From contig JAHDES010000043.1 in NCBI GenBank assembly GCA_020628645.1, positions 1 to 47,781 on the forward strand: 47,781 nucleotides of DNA. The letters run 5' to 3'. Below the pieces are notes generated by a model that was given only the letters and a program-made list of their open reading frames with translations, did not search any database and was not told where the DNA came from. This DNA comes from Saprospiraceae bacterium. GTDB taxonomy: Bacteria; Bacteroidota; Bacteroidia; Chitinophagales; Saprospiraceae. Position numbers and translations under genes: made by a program. The stretch's first letter is position 1; each line of letters starts with the position of its first letter. Positions 17,972 to 27,152 of the stretch are shown in pieces.

Positions 17972-20842
17972 TTATTGCCACTTACTCAAACGCTCTATTT
18001 CTCCATCTTCCAAACGATCAAAGGATTGTCCTCGTGCTTTTAATAGTTCGTAACGCCCATCAGTATTGCGCGTGAAGATAAGTTCGGAATCGCCGAATCG
18101 TTCTTCCCAATACTGCTTAAATATTTCTGCATCTTTTTTACGTTTGCCAATTGCAGAAGGAATAGGATAATATATTTTTGCCTTTTCGCCTTCTACTTCA
18201 TAACCTTCTAAAGGTTCTTGATTTACGGCTAATAAGAAACGAGGATTATCTACAGGATTCATTAATTCTTCTAAACAATCTAAAACTAAATGCTCTTCTT
18301 TTGAGGGTAAATTTTTAAGCTCAAGCGACCACTCATTTTGCTCATTTAATTCAATAGCATAGTCAATTTTTGGAGGTGCTACACTAATATGATTCAAACG
18401 ATACAAAGCACTTGTGAGTCCCACTACAATTTTATTAAAGAAAGCTTTAGGTTGTTCATATTGTAAATAATCTTCCCAGATGGGAATGATTTTGTTTTCT
18501 TTTGCAGTTATATGAAAACTAAAAAGCATGAATATCCATAATAAAAAAGTAAATAGTGCAGGTGCTGCGAAAATGAAATAAAAGACAAAGCAAAAGACTA
18601 TACCAATAAGCACTAATGTTATTGTTTTTTGTGTGAATTTTCTATTTAATTGTTGTTTTAATCGGATGGTTTTAATTTTAGATAGAATGGGGATGTTATA
18701 AATAAAACATGGAACAGCTAATAATAATGTAACTAAACCAGTCAATGTAAGCGTTGCTATGAAAGCTTCTTTTCCAGCTAAACTAATGAATAAACAAAAT
18801 ATAATGCTGATAAAAATACTATTCGAAATTCCTTTTTGCCACGTTTCTTCTTCAAGTAATAAAGCCTTTTTAGCTTCTTTCCATAAAAAATCTCTTCGCT
18901 TATGATACGCCCGTGCTTTCTTCACAGGAATTTTGATTTCCTCTGTGATGTGTTTTCCTTTTTCTAAAGCACTCAACCATTCTTGGCGCAGACGATTGCG
19001 ATTCTCTGCATGCAATTGCATGTTCGCATTGATGGTATCAATATTTTTAATCGATTTTTCTAATTGAAAACGCGCAATTCCATTTTGAATAATTGGATCC
19101 GAATGAAAGGACAAGCCATGAAAGGCACGAAATCTTCGTCGAATTGACTTCAAATCTGTTCCTCCACCTTCGGCATAGGGATCAATACAGGCAAGATGCC
19201 AAATATTAGCCGTTTTCTCAGGATCATGCGCTAAGGTACGAATCGCCCGCCCGCGCATTTGATTGGAATACACATACGACCCCACGACCGTTGCCAAGAC
19301 CAATGAATTAATCGCAGGAGCATCCCATCCTTCTCCCAAAAGAGATTTTGTACCAATCAAACAAGTGATTCCTCCACGCTGAAATAAATCCGTCACTAAA
19401 TGAACAATCAAATCCTTCGCCTTCCCACTCGTTTCGACGCGATAATAATCGGTATCGTGCACTAATGGAATCTTTTTGATTTCTTTAGCATCAACTTTTG
19501 CTTCTGCAACAATTTTATCAAACAGTGCCTCTGAATATTTAGGTAAGATGACAATCGTTCCAGTCAAAATCCCTAATTCTAATTCAATGGGAAATTTAGC
19601 GCGTAAGCGTTCAAAAATAGGAATGACGCCCATTTTATCCATTTCGGGGAGATCAACTTCGTGCTTAGGAAGGTATTCTTTTCGGATATAATCGGTAAGA
19701 ATAACCATCCGTAAATCTTCTTTTAGGGCATTGTATTCCGTCTGGACAATCGTTTCTACACTTTCTAATTTACTCCGACTAGATCGAATTTTTTGATCGA
19801 CTTTTCGAGTCTGCGTAAAGGAAACGCGCCCTTGTTCTACCGCACCCGTTCGCTTGAGTTGTTTAATCACACTATCATACTCTGGTTCTCCCTCCAATCC
19901 TTGAAAATAAGGGTCTTTCAATACCCCATTCCAAAAGGTGGTCATCCAGTTGATATCTAAAACTGGAATTTGCGTTTCATCTGCTCCAATGATTCCAATG
20001 GCTTGTGCAGGTACAACTCGTCCCAAATGATGTAAGACCACAATCATAGAAGAAAAGTAAGCAGGATCGGAATAGATGGCTTCTAAATTCCCATCTGGAT
20101 TATACAAATGAGGGTGGCGTTTGAGGTAGCGTTTAAAGGTCAAATTTAAATTGACCAGCTCCCAAAATTCTTGCACTTTTTCGTGAAAAGATTGTAATTC
20201 TCCAGCTTCATCTTCTGTAGGATAAGAGAAAAAGATATAATCTTGATGCGGACAAAGATTGTGTTCAGCGACCAATTCTGGTACATCTATTTCCTCATCA
20301 ATTTCACCGCAGAGATGTTTATAGCGTTCCCATTCTGCCCCAGAAACATCATAGGGTGGAGTAGCGGTAAGTGAAATTACGGTGGGTTCAATTCCTTTCA
20401 CCATTTCCATCAAACTGACCCACCAAGCTTTTTGTAAATGATGACATTCGTCGACGACGAGCGTTTCTATACCTTCTTTTTTCAAAGTTTCCACTAAAGC
20501 AAATTCCGCCTTCACGGCTGCATGAACTGCCTGATAGGTTGAAATCGTAATGGTTTTTGGATTTTTTAAATCTAAGGAAATATGTTCTTCCAATCCTTCA
20601 TATTTGAAGTCATTTAACAAACGTTCTTTCCATTGATTGCGAATGGCGATACTAGGCGCGAGGATTAAACAAGGCTTTCCTAAATGTAGCATAGCTTGTA
20701 AACCCAAGACAGTTTTACCAGAACCAGGTGGTGCAATGATATGTAATTTACCGTCTGCAAGATGCTGATCGATATGATCCAGCACACGCTGTTGGTAGGC
20801 GCGCCAAGGGTATTTAAAGATTATATTTTTGTGTATGGTCAT
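17972..20842 (-). CDS. Superfamily 2 DEAD/DEAH helicase with predicted membrane segments
   Basis: This 956-aa protein has an N-terminal SF2 helicase core. Its motifs are motif I APPGSGKT (37-44), motif II DECHH (131-135), motif III LTATPP (158-163) and motif VI QMRGRAIR (about 528-535). The fold resembles the ResIII/type III restriction-helicase-like group. Residues from about 672 to 775 contain four strongly hydrophobic stretches (for example FISIIFCLFISLAG and TLVLIGIVFCFVFYFIF), followed by a 180-residue soluble C-terminal domain that I do not recognise. A helicase with several transmembrane helices is unusual. The gene is single and convergent with the TonB-like gene, and no nuclease or methylase partner is nearby. 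The cellular role is unknown. Confidence 0.88.
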   Translation of the reverse strand: MTIHKNIIFKYPWRAYQQRVLDHIDQHLADGKLHIIAPPGSGKTVLGLQAMLHLGKPCLILAPSIAIRNQWKERLLNDFKYEGLEEHISLDLKNPKTITISTYQAVHAAVKAEFALVETLKKEGIETLVVDECHHLQKAWWVSLMEMVKGIEPTVISLTATPPYDVSGAEWERYKHLCGEIDEEIDVPELVAEHNLCPHQDYIFFSYPTEDEAGELQSFHEKVQEFWELVNLNLTFKRYLKRHPHLYNPDGNLEAIYSDPAYFSSMIVVLHHLGRVVPAQAIGIIGADETQIPVLDINWMTTFWNGVLKDPYFQGLEGEPEYDSVIKQLKRTGAVEQGRVSFTQTRKVDQKIRSSRSKLESVETIVQTEYNALKEDLRMVILTDYIRKEYLPKHEVDLPEMDKMGVIPIFERLRAKFPIELELGILTGTIVILPKYSEALFDKIVAEAKVDAKEIKKIPLVHDTDYYRVETSGKAKDLIVHLVTDLFQRGGITCLIGTKSLLGEGWDAPAINSLVLATVVGSYVYSNQMRGRAIRTLAHDPEKTANIWHLACIDPYAEGGGTDLKSIRRRFRAFHGLSFHSDPIIQNGIARFQLEKSIKNIDTINANMQLHAENRNRLRQEWLSALEKGKHITEEIKIPVKKARAYHKRRDFLWKEAKKALLLEEETWQKGISNSIFISIIFCLFISLAGKEAFIATLTLTGLVTLLLAVPCFIYNIPILSKIKTIRLKQQLNRKFTQKTITLVLIGIVFCFVFYFIFAAPALFTFLLWIFMLFSFHITAKENKIIPIWEDYLQYEQPKAFFNKIVVGLTSALYRLNHISVAPPKIDYAIELNEQNEWSLELKNLPSKEEHLVLDCLEELMNPVDNPRFLLAVNQEPLEGYEVEGEKAKIYYPIPSAIGKRKKDAEIFKQYWEERFGDSELIFTRNTDGRYELLKARGQSFDRLEDGEIERLSKWQ

Positions 20843-20954
20843 GTATATAAAATAATCCCTATTTTGTGAAAAAAGAAGTAAATTCGATTTTCTTCTTGGA
20901 TTATACGACGGAGAAAAAGGTAAGATACTCCATTTTTTATTTACTAAATCAAAA

Positions 20955-21881
20955 ATGCAGAAAAATCACTATACCCAACTTATACGAGACGAAGCTTATC
21001 GTTTGGGCTTTACTTTTGTGGGTATGGCGAAAGCAGAATTTATGGAGGAAGAGGCGCGTCGCTTGGAAGCATGGTTATCGAAAGATTATCAAGGAAAAAT
21101 GGGCTATTTGGAGAATCACTTTGAAAAACGAGTAGATCCAACGAAACTTGTACCTGGAGCGAAATCTGTGATTTCATTGATGTATAACTATTACACGGAA
21201 GAAGAACAAGTAGATGAAACAGCTCCTAAGATCTCCAAATATGCCTACGGCAAAGATTATCATTTTACCTTAAAACATAAGCTTAAATCCTTACTACAGT
21301 TTATTCAAACGGAAATTGGTGAAGTGAACGGGCGATGCTTTGTAGACTCTGCACCCGTTTTAGAACGCGATTGGGCCAAGCGTAGCGGGAATGGATGGAT
21401 TGGAAAAAACACGATGCTCATTCATCCTAAACAAGGTTCGTATTTCTTTTTGGCGGAATTGATTCTGGATTTGGAATTGATCTATGATCACCCCATAAAA
21501 GATTATTGTGGCACGTGTACACGCTGCATAGATGCTTGTCCGACGGATGCTATTTCTCCTGAAGGTTATTTGATGGATGGAAGTAAATGTATTTCCTATT
21601 TTACGATAGAACTCAAAGAAGCGATACCTGAAGAATGGAAAGGACAATTTGAAAATTGGATGTTTGGTTGTGATATTTGCCAAGAAGTATGTCCTTGGAA
21701 TCGTTTTTCAAAACCTCATCAAGAACCTGATTTTGAGCCCCATCCCGATTTGTTAACAATGAAAGCCGAAGATTGGGAAGAAATTACAGAAGACGTTTTT
21801 CAGGATATTTTCCGAAAATCAGCAGTGAAACGAACTAAGTACGCAGGTTTGAAACGAAATATTGCTTTTTTAAAAAGATAA
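20955..21881 (+). CDS. queG: Epoxyqueuosine reductase QueG
   Basis: This 308-aa cytoplasmic iron-sulfur protein carries out the last step of queuosine biosynthesis, reducing epoxyqueuosine to queuosine in the tRNA wobble position with a cobalamin cofactor. Family motifs are visible: the N-terminal [17 protein letters not shown], the [20 protein letters not shown] active-site region, and two 4Fe-4S cluster motifs. The first is [16 protein letters not shown] near residues 185-200 and the second [11 protein letters not shown] near 240-250. The length is slightly shorter than the E. coli enzyme (379 aa), which carries extra C-terminal HEAT repeats, and is normal for Bacteroidota. It is divergent from the large SF2 helicase gene. 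Confidence 0.96.
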   Translation: MQKNHYTQLIRDEAYRLGFTFVGMAKAEFMEEEARRLEAWLSKDYQGKMGYLENHFEKRVDPTKLVPGAKSVISLMYNYYTEEEQVDETAPKISKYAYGKDYHFTLKHKLKSLLQFIQTEIGEVNGRCFVDSAPVLERDWAKRSGNGWIGKNTMLIHPKQGSYFFLAELILDLELIYDHPIKDYCGTCTRCIDACPTDAISPEGYLMDGSKCISYFTIELKEAIPEEWKGQFENWMFGCDICQEVCPWNRFSKPHQEPDFEPHPDLLTMKAEDWEEITEDVFQDIFRKSAVKRTKYAGLKRNIAFLKR

Positions 21882-21890
21882 TAAATGATT

Positions 21891-21943
21891 GGAGAAGTTT
21901 CCTAACTTCTCCAGAAGATGTCCTGCAAGTTTCCTAACTTGCA
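21891..21943. repeat. Tandem pair of hairpins sharing the core AAGTTTCCTAACTT
   Basis: The first hairpin, GGAGAAGTT-TCCT-AACTTCTCC, occupies 21891-21912. The second, TGCAAGTT-TCCT-AACTTGCA, occupies 21924-21943. Both share loop and inner stem, but the outer stem pairs differ while remaining complementary. They lie right after queG, with no T tract. Confidence 0.8.
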
Positions 21944-21986
21944 AATGTTTAGAAATAATGTTCTATTTAACTTCAAGTTTAGTCGT

Positions 21987-22706
21987 ATGCGACCTTATCT
22001 TATCTTATTGATTATATTATTCCAATTCGCTTGTAAAGACACCCCTCCTCAAAAAAAAGAAGAACCAATTTCTTCAATAAATGATTCTATTCCAGCAAAA
22101 CTAGAACAACTTGATACCATTAAGGCAGTCGCTCCACGAACAATCACTTATGATTATGATACCTTACAATGGTTGGATTTAGCAGATGTAGAAAAGGGTA
22201 TTCAAATAGATATGCGCTACGCAACCACCAATAATTTTGTCAATGAACAAATGTATGAATGCGGTCGCTGTTTCCTCCGTCCAGAAGTAGCGCGAGCCGT
22301 AGCAGAAGCCCATCACCATCTTAAAAAACAAGGTTATGGCTTGAAAATGCTAGATTGTTTTCGTCCAAGACCTATACAGCAAAAACTATGGGATAAAGTA
22401 CCCAATCCTAGTTATGTCACCCCACCAAAGAAAGGTTCTATGCACAATCGAGGCTTGGCAGTAGATTTAACGCTGGTTGATGTAGCAGGAAATCAAATAG
22501 ATATGGGAACACCTTTTGACTTCTTTGGGAAAGAAGCACACCATACTTATACAGGCTTTTCAAAAGAAATATTGGATCATCGAAAATTACTCAAACAGAC
22601 GATGAAACTCTATGGGTTCAAACACATTCGTACCGAATGGTGGCATTATTCCTATACCAAAGGAAAGCATGAACTATCGGATTATTTATGGGAATGTGAT
22701 CACTAA
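21987..22706 (+). CDS. D-alanyl-D-alanine dipeptidase (VanX-like, M15D) lipoprotein
   Basis: This 239-aa protein has a lipoprotein signal and a lipobox-like QFAC at about residues 13-16. I start at the ATG at 21987, since an upstream ATG at 21918 would read through the second AAGTTTCCTAACTT hairpin and bury the signal peptide. The M15 zinc motif is SMHNRGLAVD (His153, Asp160), followed by EWWH (Glu217, His220). These are the zinc ligands and catalytic base of the VanX/DdpX dipeptidases, which cleave D-Ala-D-Ala. RCFLRPEVARAV is also typical. As a periplasmic lipoprotein it probably recycles cell-wall dipeptides rather than conferring vancomycin resistance, since no VanH or VanA is nearby. Confidence 0.93.
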   Translation: MRPYLILLIILFQFACKDTPPQKKEEPISSINDSIPAKLEQLDTIKAVAPRTITYDYDTLQWLDLADVEKGIQIDMRYATTNNFVNEQMYECGRCFLRPEVARAVAEAHHHLKKQGYGLKMLDCFRPRPIQQKLWDKVPNPSYVTPPKKGSMHNRGLAVDLTLVDVAGNQIDMGTPFDFFGKEAHHTYTGFSKEILDHRKLLKQTMKLYGFKHIRTEWWHYSYTKGKHELSDYLWECDH

Positions 22707-22864
22707 ATAACCCCATTTTAAGACTTTGATCTTCCTTTAAATCTGAGACCAAGTCACAAATAGTGCCTTAAAAATGAACTTTTTTTCATAAAAAACCGTT
22801 ATCTTTATGACAATCAATATGTTAGGCATAAATTGACCTAACTTTTTTTATATAAAATAGTATT

Positions 22865-23092
22865 ATGGCGAAAAGGAAAGTTAAGAACTTTGATTACGGA
22901 AAAGATTTATATTACTTCACCATTAAAAATGGGTATAATAGCGTAATCACCATTAAAAGAAAAACAAAAGAAGAAGCAATTTATGCATATAACTCTTACA
23001 TCCGTGTAAATAAAGAGTGTGACTGGTTAGGCCAATGGGACGGCAAGCAATTTATCGAACAAAAAGTGGAAGGTCTAGCTATTCCATCTTGA
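22865..23092 (+). CDS. Small hypothetical protein, 75 aa
   Basis: I do not recognise this small protein. It begins MAKRKVKNFD and has a basic N-terminus, a predicted alpha-beta core (YYFTIKNGYNSVITIKRKTKEEAIYAYNSYI) and a Trp-containing C-terminal segment (DWLGQWDGKQF). It has no signal peptide or membrane helix. The start is 158 bases after the dipeptidase stop and the gene ends with its own terminator, so it is probably transcribed alone. The pattern of charged and aromatic residues looks like a real folded protein. Function unknown. Confidence 0.7.
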   Translation: MAKRKVKNFDYGKDLYYFTIKNGYNSVITIKRKTKEEAIYAYNSYIRVNKECDWLGQWDGKQFIEQKVEGLAIPS

Positions 23093-23109
23093 TAAACTGA
23101 GAAATCAGA

Positions 23110-23149
23110 AAAAAATCGTTCAGGAATTATCCCTGAACGATTTTTTTTT
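23110..23149 (+). terminator. Rho-independent terminator after the 75-aa gene
   Basis: TCGTTCAGG (23116-23124) pairs with CCTGAACGA (23132-23140) around a 7-base loop, extended by flanking A and T runs. A nine-T tract (23141-23149) follows. Confidence 0.92.
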
Positions 23150-23161
23150 GCCCCTATATCT

Positions 23162-23169
23162 TATATTTG
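23162..23169 (+). promoter_or_regulatory. Putative -7 element of dapD
   Basis: TATATTTG is an exact TAnnTTTG match just after the terminator T tract and 15 bases before the dapD ATG, giving a very short leader. No clear TTTG -33 box at 19 bases, where the terminator stem lies. Confidence 0.45.
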
Positions 23170-23183
23170 CGCAAAAAACAAAG

Positions 23184-24002
23184 ATGAATAATTTACAACA
23201 TACTATCGAAACCGCTTGGGAAAACCGAGAACTATTAAAAAATACCGATACTCAATCTGCAATTAGAGAAGTGCTAGAACTCCTTGACAAAGGAAAACTT
23301 CGTGTAGCTGAACCCACCGAAGATGGCGATTGGAAGGTCAATCAATGGGTGAAAAAAGCAGTCGTTCTATACTTTCCCATCCAAAAAATGGAAACCCTTG
23401 AAGTAGGGATGTTTGAGTTTCATGATAAAATCCCTCTCAAACGAAATTTTGCTGCGCAAGGCGTTCGCGTTGTTCCTCATGCTATTGCTCGTCATGGTGC
23501 TTATTTAGAAAAAGGAGTCGTCATGATGCCAAGTTATGTAAATCTTGGAGCATGGGTTGGTAGTGGAACGATGGTCGATACATGGGCTACTGTAGGTTCA
23601 TGCGCCCAAATTGGTCGTAATGTGCATCTTAGTGGTGGAGTTGGGATTGGAGGTGTTCTAGAACCATTACAAGCAACGCCAACAATTATTGAAGATAATT
23701 GCTTTATTGGGTCTCGTTGTATAGTAGTAGAAGGCGTTCGTGTTGGAAAAGAAGCTGTCTTAGGGGCAAATGTAGTTTTAACGAAATCAACACGCATCAT
23801 TGACGTTACAGGGACTGAGGCAGTTACCTATAAAGGCAATGTCCCTCCGCGCTCTGTCGTTATACCAGGTACATATACAAAAGAGTTTCCCGCTGGAAAT
23901 TATCAAGTAGCATGTGCTTTAATTATTGGGCAACGTAAACCAAGTACCGATAAAAAAGTATCCTTGAATGAAGCTTTAAGAGATTTTAATGTGGCAGTGT
24001 AG
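23184..24002 (+). CDS. dapD: 2,3,4,5-tetrahydropyridine-2,6-dicarboxylate N-succinyltransferase
   Basis: This 272-aa cytoplasmic enzyme uses succinyl-CoA to succinylate tetrahydrodipicolinate in the lysine/diaminopimelate pathway. The start at 23184 gives MNNLQHTIETAWENRE, which matches the known N-terminus. An in-frame upstream start at 23148 lies in the terminator/promoter area. Hexapeptide repeats of the left-handed beta-helix are clear (MMPSYVNLGAWVGSGTMVDT, AQIGRNVHLSGGVGIGG, FIGSRCIVVEG). The length fits the E. coli enzyme (274 aa). It stands as a single gene between an upstream terminator and the aminopeptidase gene. Confidence 0.97.
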   Translation: MNNLQHTIETAWENRELLKNTDTQSAIREVLELLDKGKLRVAEPTEDGDWKVNQWVKKAVVLYFPIQKMETLEVGMFEFHDKIPLKRNFAAQGVRVVPHAIARHGAYLEKGVVMMPSYVNLGAWVGSGTMVDTWATVGSCAQIGRNVHLSGGVGIGGVLEPLQATPTIIEDNCFIGSRCIVVEGVRVGKEAVLGANVVLTKSTRIIDVTGTEAVTYKGNVPPRSVVIPGTYTKEFPAGNYQVACALIIGQRKPSTDKKVSLNEALRDFNVAV

Positions 24003-24191
24003 ATTTTATACTGATTTATGCAACGCATACTCAAGTAATATGTCTCCTTTTAATATAAATACTGAAAACAAAAACTGACTTGAACTGAACTAAAAAATAT
24101 ATTTTCACCATTAATCAAATCGATAAAAGGTCTGTTCTTAAATTAAATAGACATATTATTGAATGATTAAATTATTCGTAAGACGACGTGT

Positions 24192-24205
24192 AGTCGACTC
24201 ACGAC
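24192..24205. repeat. Short palindromic repeat unit AGTCG-nnn-CACGAC, copy 1
   Basis: AGTCGACTCACGAC shares the pattern AGTCGnnnCACGAC with two copies near era (45219-45233 and 45293-45306). GTCG and CGAC are inverse complements. It lies 15 bases before the aminopeptidase start. Confidence 0.5.
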
Positions 24206-24219
24206 AATAATTCAAATCA

Positions 24220-26841
24220 ATGAAATACTTCCAAATTGTATTTGTAGTTTTATTCTTAGCTACATCTTGTGATCCTAGTAAACGTATTGCTACCGTTCCT
24301 GCCTCTGATTTTGAAAATCGAGATTTGGATACCCTTTTTGTTACCGCAGCTAAACCTGACTCACTGCGCGAAGATTTGGCTTATGAATTGCCTAACTATA
24401 ATCCTACCTATGCGAAAGAACACGATCTTTTACATACGGCACTTGATGTTCGTTTTGACTGGGATAATCAATGGGTGATCGGAAAAGCAAATCTTAAATT
24501 AAGTCCTCATTTTTATGCAACCGATAAAATTCGTTTAGATGCGAAAGGGTTTGTTATTAATAAAGTCAGTAATGCAAAAACAGGAAAGGATTTAGCCTAT
24601 GATTATGATGGTCAAAATCTAGTCATTGATTTAGGTAAAACCTATACGCGAAAAGAAACCTTTGAACTCTTTATCGACTATATCGCCAAGCCTGCTGAAC
24701 GAGATGCCTTTGGTGGTAGCGATGCCATCACTTCTGATCAAGGACTTTTCTTTATCAATCATGATGGAAGTGATCCGAATAAGCCGATGCAGATTTGGAC
24801 ACAAGGAGAAACCGAACATAATTCTCGCTGGTTTCCTACCATTGATAAACCCAACGAACGCTGTACTCAAGAAATAAAAATCACCGTTCAAGATAAATTT
24901 AATACACTATCTAATGGGCTACGCGTCAGTTCTAACAAAAATGCAGATGGTACTCGTACCGATCATTGGAAAATGGATCAACCACACGCACCTTATTTAT
25001 TTATGATAGGAGTGGGAGAGTTTGCTGTAGTGGAGGATGAATGGAATGGGATTACAGTAGATTATTATGTAGAGAAAGAATATGAAGAAGATGCGCGTGC
25101 TATTTTCAATCATACACTTGAAATGCTTGATTTCTTTTCTGAAAAAACGGGCGTCCCTTATCCTTGGCAAAAATATTCTCAAATCGTGGTTCGAGATTAT
25201 GTATCGGGCGCAATGGAAAATACGACGGCAGTTATTTTTGGTGAATTTGTTCAGTTACATGAAGATGAGTTGATTGATAATCATAATGATAAAATCGTTG
25301 CTCATGAGTTGTTTCATCATTGGTTTGGCGACTTAGTAACTTGTGAAAGCTGGTCTAATCTCACGCTTAATGAAGGTTTTGCTAATTATAGCGAATACCT
25401 TTGGATGGAACATAAATATGGAAAAGATGCTGCCGATTATCATTTAATGACGGAATTAAATGGTTATCTCGGTGAATCTCGTACCAAAATGCACCCACTC
25501 ATTCATTTTGGCTATGAAGATAAAGAAGATATGTTTGATGCGCATAGTTACAATAAAGGAGGCTTGGTGCTTCACATGCTCCGCAATTATATTGGAGATG
25601 ATGCGTTTTGGGCTTCTCTTAATAAATACCTTACAGATAATGCTTATACAGAAGTAGAAGCAGACGAATTGCGTATGGCATTTGAGGATATGGTAGGTAC
25701 CGATATGAATTGGTTTTTTGATCAATGGTATTTTAAAGGAGGTCATCCCGTATTGGAAATTGATTACGATTACGACGAGACAAAAAAAGAAATCAGTGTA
25801 ATTATCGAACAAACACAAGATAAGACTAAAGTACAACCTCCTATTTTTGAATTGCCATTTGCCATTGATTTATATATAGGGAAACGACCTGCTATTCGTA
25901 AAATGGTTCGAATGACCGAACGTAAACAAACCTTCACCTTTGAAGTACCAGAAAAACCAGTTTTAGTCAATGTAGACGCTGATAAAATCTTACTTTGCGA
26001 GAAAAAGGATAATAAAACAGAAGCGGAATATGCCTTCCAATATTTCAATGCGCCTTTATTTTTAGATCGCTATGAAGCGCTTTCTGTTTTAAAAAATAAA
26101 TCTTCGGCAGAAGCAGCCTCAGTTATTAAAGCTGCATTGAGTGATCCATTTTGGGCGATCCGTGGATTAGCCTTAGAAGCTTCTCCTGTAAGTGCAGGCT
26201 ATTTACCGACCTATGCAAAAATGGTAACCGATGACAAACATTCCAATGTTCGAGGAGCAGCTATCGAAAAATTAGCCGAATCAGGGGATAAGACCTATAT
26301 TCCAGCTTTAAAAACAGCAATAGAAAAAGATCCAACTACATTTGTGAAATCATCTGCTTTGCAAAGTTTAATTGCTTTAGATATTGAGGAGGCGACCAAA
26401 TATGCAGCAAAATTAGAAGATACTAAAAATAGCGATTTATTAGGGGCGATTAGTGAAATATATGCTGAATCAGGCGATGTGAGTAAACTCGATTTCTTTG
26501 AAGAAAAATACCCAAATGTAGATGGTTATGCAGCTTTAACCTTCTTAGAGAATTATCTCTATTTAGCCGTGAGTGCAGAAAGTACGGAAAATAATCTAGG
26601 TCGTGCCACTCGAACATTACGGACGATTGCCTTAGATATGACGCAATCCCCTTGGGGGCGTTTTGGTGCAACGCGGGCTTTAGCGGGTCTCCGTTCTGAA
26701 ATGAAAGTTGCGGTACAAAATGTGGATGGGCCACAAAAAGGACATCTTTCACAACAAATTCTTCAACTAGATGAATACATCGCAGAAATTAAAAAAGCAG
26801 AAACGAATCCACAAGTACTAGAAGTCTATTCACAGTTTTAA
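24220..26841 (+). CDS. M1 family aminopeptidase, outer-membrane or periplasmic lipoprotein
   Basis: This 873-aa zinc aminopeptidase has a lipoprotein signal with lipobox ATSC (Cys at about residue 17). The N-terminal beta domain is followed by the substrate-binding GAMEN motif (about 330-334) and the zinc site HELFHH (362-367), with the third ligand in NEGFANY near residue 385. A catalytic Tyr is expected around SYNKGGLVLH. The C-terminal 270 residues are HEAT-like helices typical of M1 enzymes. It releases N-terminal amino acids from peptides in the periplasm or at the cell surface. Bacteroidota often encode several such lipoproteins for peptide scavenging. The gene ends 130 bases before a terminator. 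Confidence 0.95.
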   Translation: MKYFQIVFVVLFLATSCDPSKRIATVPASDFENRDLDTLFVTAAKPDSLREDLAYELPNYNPTYAKEHDLLHTALDVRFDWDNQWVIGKANLKLSPHFYATDKIRLDAKGFVINKVSNAKTGKDLAYDYDGQNLVIDLGKTYTRKETFELFIDYIAKPAERDAFGGSDAITSDQGLFFINHDGSDPNKPMQIWTQGETEHNSRWFPTIDKPNERCTQEIKITVQDKFNTLSNGLRVSSNKNADGTRTDHWKMDQPHAPYLFMIGVGEFAVVEDEWNGITVDYYVEKEYEEDARAIFNHTLEMLDFFSEKTGVPYPWQKYSQIVVRDYVSGAMENTTAVIFGEFVQLHEDELIDNHNDKIVAHELFHHWFGDLVTCESWSNLTLNEGFANYSEYLWMEHKYGKDAADYHLMTELNGYLGESRTKMHPLIHFGYEDKEDMFDAHSYNKGGLVLHMLRNYIGDDAFWASLNKYLTDNAYTEVEADELRMAFEDMVGTDMNWFFDQWYFKGGHPVLEIDYDYDETKKEISVIIEQTQDKTKVQPPIFELPFAIDLYIGKRPAIRKMVRMTERKQTFTFEVPEKPVLVNVDADKILLCEKKDNKTEAEYAFQYFNAPLFLDRYEALSVLKNKSSAEAASVIKAALSDPFWAIRGLALEASPVSAGYLPTYAKMVTDDKHSNVRGAAIEKLAESGDKTYIPALKTAIEKDPTTFVKSSALQSLIALDIEEATKYAAKLEDTKNSDLLGAISEIYAESGDVSKLDFFEEKYPNVDGYAALTFLENYLYLAVSAESTENNLGRATRTLRTIALDMTQSPWGRFGATRALAGLRSEMKVAVQNVDGPQKGHLSQQILQLDEYIAEIKKAETNPQVLEVYSQF

Positions 26842-27152
26842 TAGATTGAACATTTGTCTAGTGTTATGTCAAGTATGAAATGGCGACTAAACTATACTTG
26901 TTCAAGGGAACATGTCCCCTTGGGTACTCGTCAATTCTAATTTGTTGAACCACTAGCTTTAAAAAGCTTGAAAGGAGATTCGGATTTGTTCTGAATCTCC
27001 TTTTTCCGTTAATTTCTCTTAAAAAAGCATCCCAATTGTTAAAGAAATACTAAAAACAGCTTTGCTTTTAAACGTTGTGGAAAGCTCAAGGTCTTATTAG
27101 CGTATTCAATGAAAAAACAATTTTTAAAATTACACACTAAAAAACATTTATC
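26842..27152. other. 311-base gap between aminopeptidase and small secreted protein genes
   Basis: It contains one clear terminator (26971-27005). The rest is AT-rich and shows no ORF, RNA gene or repeat that I can support. Confidence 0.6.
26971..27005 (+). terminator. Rho-independent terminator after the M1 aminopeptidase
   Basis: AAAGGAGATTC (26971-26981) pairs with GAATCTCCTTT (26993-27003) around an 11-base loop, and the 3' arm runs into T5. Confidence 0.85.

Noticed and set aside
20866-21135. 89-aa plus-strand ORF overlapping the start of queG
   Set aside because: It overlaps queG in another frame, and its translation after position 20955 is a frame-shifted copy of the QueG coding region.
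21987-22706. Vancomycin resistance gene vanX
   Set aside because: The protein is a lipoprotein in a Gram-negative background and has no vanH, vanA, vanR or vanS neighbours, so a cell-wall recycling dipeptidase is more likely.
25456-25836. 126-aa minus-strand ORF inside the aminopeptidase gene
   Set aside because: It is antisense to a well-supported M1 aminopeptidase and its composition (Ile, Phe, Cys-rich) is typical of an antisense shadow.
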